Shown here piece by piece: positions 5,645-6,337 of a stretch of DNA of 6,337 bases. The position numbers were made by a program, and so were the translations under genes. The stretch is from Pseudomonadota bacterium (lineage in GTDB: Bacteria > Pseudomonadota > Alphaproteobacteria > Reyranellales > Reyranellaceae), in assembly GCA_023436825.1 (NCBI GenBank), contig JAEZHS010000504.1, positions 1 through 6,337 on the forward strand, given 5' to 3'. Each line of letters opens with the position of its first letter. Position 1 is the stretch's first letter. The notes below the pieces were generated by a model, which worked only from the letters and a program-made list of their open reading frames with translations, searched no databases and was not told where the DNA came from.

Positions 5645-5663
5645 TAAGCAAAAGGCATGCCAA
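5645..5663 (-). promoter_or_regulatory. Sigma-54 promoter facing rpoN
   Basis: The minus strand reads TTGGCATGCCTTTTGCTTA from 5663 to 5645. Against the sigma-54 consensus (TGGCACG, four bases, TTGCT) only one base differs (T for C). The invariant GG (5661-5660) and GC (5649-5648) are exactly 10 bases apart, as required. Transcription would start near 5636 and give a leader of about 37 bases before the rpoN ATG. The site is entirely intergenic. It implies that rpoN is at least partly transcribed by its own product with an enhancer-binding activator. Confidence 0.65.
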
Positions 5664-5699
5664 GTCCCGGATCAAGCCCCCTCAGGGTAGTGTCTCAGA

Positions 5700-5730
5700 T
5701 TACTATTAGTAACCGGCATCCGATAGCCGG
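5700..5730. promoter_or_regulatory. Two abutting dyads: candidate operator between divergent genes
   Basis: TTACTATTAGTAA (5700-5712) is a perfect palindrome around a central T. It is followed directly by CCGGC (5713-5717) and GCCGG (5726-5730) flanking a smaller ATC-C-GAT dyad. Relative to the likely plus-strand start at 5750 they span about -50 to -20, where a repressor would block polymerase. Relative to the sigma-54 start at 5636 they lie about 64-94 bases upstream, close to where activators bind. No known binding motif was recognised. Confidence 0.5.
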
Positions 5731-5734
5731 GTGG

Positions 5735-5743
5735 TGGTATTCT
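5735..5743 (+). promoter_or_regulatory. Extended -10 promoter of the 74-residue protein gene
   Basis: TGGTATTCT has the extended TGn element followed by TATTCT (5738-5743), which can replace a -35 box; no good -35 is seen at 5715-5720. The -10 ends seven bases before the A of the ATG, so transcription would begin at the start codon itself and the mRNA would be leaderless. Confidence 0.45.
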
Positions 5744-5749
5744 ATCTCC

Positions 5750-5974
5750 ATGTCAAAGGGACCTAAAGGCGAGCGCAGGCCCGCCGATCTTAACAAGCGC
5801 GCCTTCGCCATTGTCCAGATCGCGACCGGCGGGGCTGAGGATACCCCCAAGAAAGAAAGCCACGCCAAGGCGGGAAAGGCGGGCGGACGGAGCCGAGCGC
5901 GCAGCCTAAGTGCTGATCGCAGAACGGAAATTGCGAAGAAGGCTTCGTCTATCAGATGGCGTAAATCTGACTGA
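5750..5974 (+). CDS. Small basic protein with a GGR and RRxEIAKKA-type tail, function unknown
   Basis: The 74-residue product begins MSKGPKGERRPADLNKRAFA, continues IVQIATGGAED, and ends with a basic tail: KAGKAGGRSRARSLSADRRT (41-60), then EIAKKASSIRWRKSD. The opening and the tail (Gly-Gly-Lys/Arg, S/T-x-x-x-R-R-x-E-I-A-K-K-A, then R-W) recall, from memory, small conserved proteobacterial proteins with no proven function, sometimes described as histone H1-like or nucleic-acid binding. An open extension starting at 5657 is not counted: it covers the sigma-54 site and the dyads and has poor codon use. No Shine-Dalgarno sequence precedes 5750, and the -10 box suggests a leaderless message. The gene diverges from rpoN, and another leaderless gene follows 44 bases later. 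GC content is lower than in rpoN, which may mark transfer. Confidence 0.75.
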   Translation: MSKGPKGERRPADLNKRAFAIVQIATGGAEDTPKKESHAKAGKAGGRSRARSLSADRRTEIAKKASSIRWRKSD

Positions 5975-5984
5975 CTCGGCTTGA

Positions 5985-6013
5985 TTGATTTCCGACTCCC
6001 TGCCTGCTATGCT
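5985..6013 (+). promoter_or_regulatory. Sigma-70 promoter of the right-edge gene
   Basis: TTGATT (5985-5990) and TATGCT (6008-6013) are 17 bases apart and each match four of six consensus bases. The -10 ends five bases before the ATG at 6019, placing the start at or within a base of the start codon. No ribosome site lies between them. Confidence 0.55.
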
Positions 6014-6018
6014 GGCAC

Positions 6019-6337
6019 ATGGAGTCACCGCCAGCACTCACCGACGATGATAAGACTACCCTTCTGGGGCTGGTGCTGCGCTATGGCGTGCTGCGCCGTG
6101 AAAACACCGTGGATCGGCTGGAAAAGGAGCGCATCGACGCCCGTATTACGGATCGCCTGAAGCGGATGGACCAATTGACTACGGCATTCCAAGGGTTCGG
6201 CTTCAGCAAGAATAAAGAGGGATATTTCCAGCAGATTCGCGCCGCGGTTGGGGAAGAGGCTTATGTCGCGATGTTGGCAAAGATCGACGCCATCCTCCTC
6301 GATCCCGAAGCCAAGCCGCCTGCGGTTGGCCCGGCAG
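6019..6337 (+). CDS. Unrecognised protein, N-terminal 106 residues, cut by the right edge
   Basis: An open frame runs from ATG 6019 to the end of the window without a stop. It begins MESPPALTDDDKTTLLGLVL and continues RYGVLRRENTVDRLEKERID. Residues 12-55 look like a long amphipathic, partly coiled-coil helix with regular Leu, Arg and Glu (VLRREN, VDRLEKER, ITDRLKRMDQL). A Gly/Phe segment FQGFGFSKNKEGYFQQIRAA (59-78) follows, and then another helix (EAYVAMLAKIDAILLD). There is no signal peptide or clear membrane segment in this part. I recognise no family. It has its own promoter 44 bases after the stop of the small basic protein gene, and again no Shine-Dalgarno sequence. The two may function together, but only their adjacency suggests it. 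Confidence 0.65.
   Translation, partial: MESPPALTDDDKTTLLGLVLRYGVLRRENTVDRLEKERIDARITDRLKRMDQLTTAFQGFGFSKNKEGYFQQIRAAVGEEAYVAMLAKIDAILLDPEAKPPAVGPA

Noticed and set aside
5657..5749. N-terminal extension of the 74-residue protein
   Set aside because: It would run through the sigma-54 site and the dyads, has poor codon use, and the familiar MSKGP start is at 5750.
6013..6031. TGGCAC as a sigma-54 promoter on the plus strand
   Set aside because: There is no GC at the required distance of 10 bases after the GG, and the site runs into the coding region.
1..6337. CRISPR arrays, tRNA or rRNA genes, insertion sequences
   Set aside because: No spaced direct repeats, tRNA-like cloverleaf with conserved bases, rRNA-like segments or transposase frames were seen. 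The 3401-3465 cloverleaf lacks tRNA signature bases.

Overview
The window is GC-rich chromosomal DNA from an alphaproteobacterium. The evidence is an rpoN-ptsN pair, an Hsp20 gene followed by a DUF1150 gene, and a heparinase II/III-family gene of the alphaproteobacterial type. I cannot fix the genus; a Rhodospirillales- or Hyphomicrobiales-like organism is a guess.

Left part (1-2464): all recognisable coding is on the minus strand. A long heparinase II/III-like gene (713-2464) is followed 40 bases downstream by a gene for a 59-residue basic protein that can be read only if one base of an A4 run is skipped (492-672). Then come about 420 bases without a convincing gene. They hold a 9-bp triplet repeat, a possible promoter and two hairpins, and lead into what looks like the first 23 codons of a minus-strand gene running off the left edge.

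Middle (2465-3465): a divergent promoter region separates the heparinase gene from a heat-shock operon on the plus strand. That operon has a sigma-32 type promoter, a short leader whose last hairpin buries the Shine-Dalgarno sequence (a ROSE-like RNA thermometer), an Hsp20 gene and a DUF1150 gene. It ends in a convergent spacer holding a perfect 12-bp inverted repeat that encloses two further hairpins.

Right part (3474-5730): ptsN (EIIA-Ntr) and rpoN (sigma-54) lie on the minus strand. The hpf gene that usually sits between them in alphaproteobacteria is absent, and ptsN has its own sigma-70 type promoter in the gap. Upstream of rpoN is a near-consensus sigma-54 promoter facing rpoN, which suggests that sigma-54 controls its own gene.

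Far right (5731-6337): divergent from rpoN are a 74-residue basic protein of a small family with a Gly-Gly-Arg and RRxEIAKKA-type tail, and an unrecognised coiled-coil-like protein cut by the window edge. Both lack a Shine-Dalgarno sequence and have a -10 element 5-6 bases before the ATG, so both transcripts are probably leaderless. Base composition is lower in GC here, and lptB, the usual neighbour upstream of rpoN, is not found next to it.
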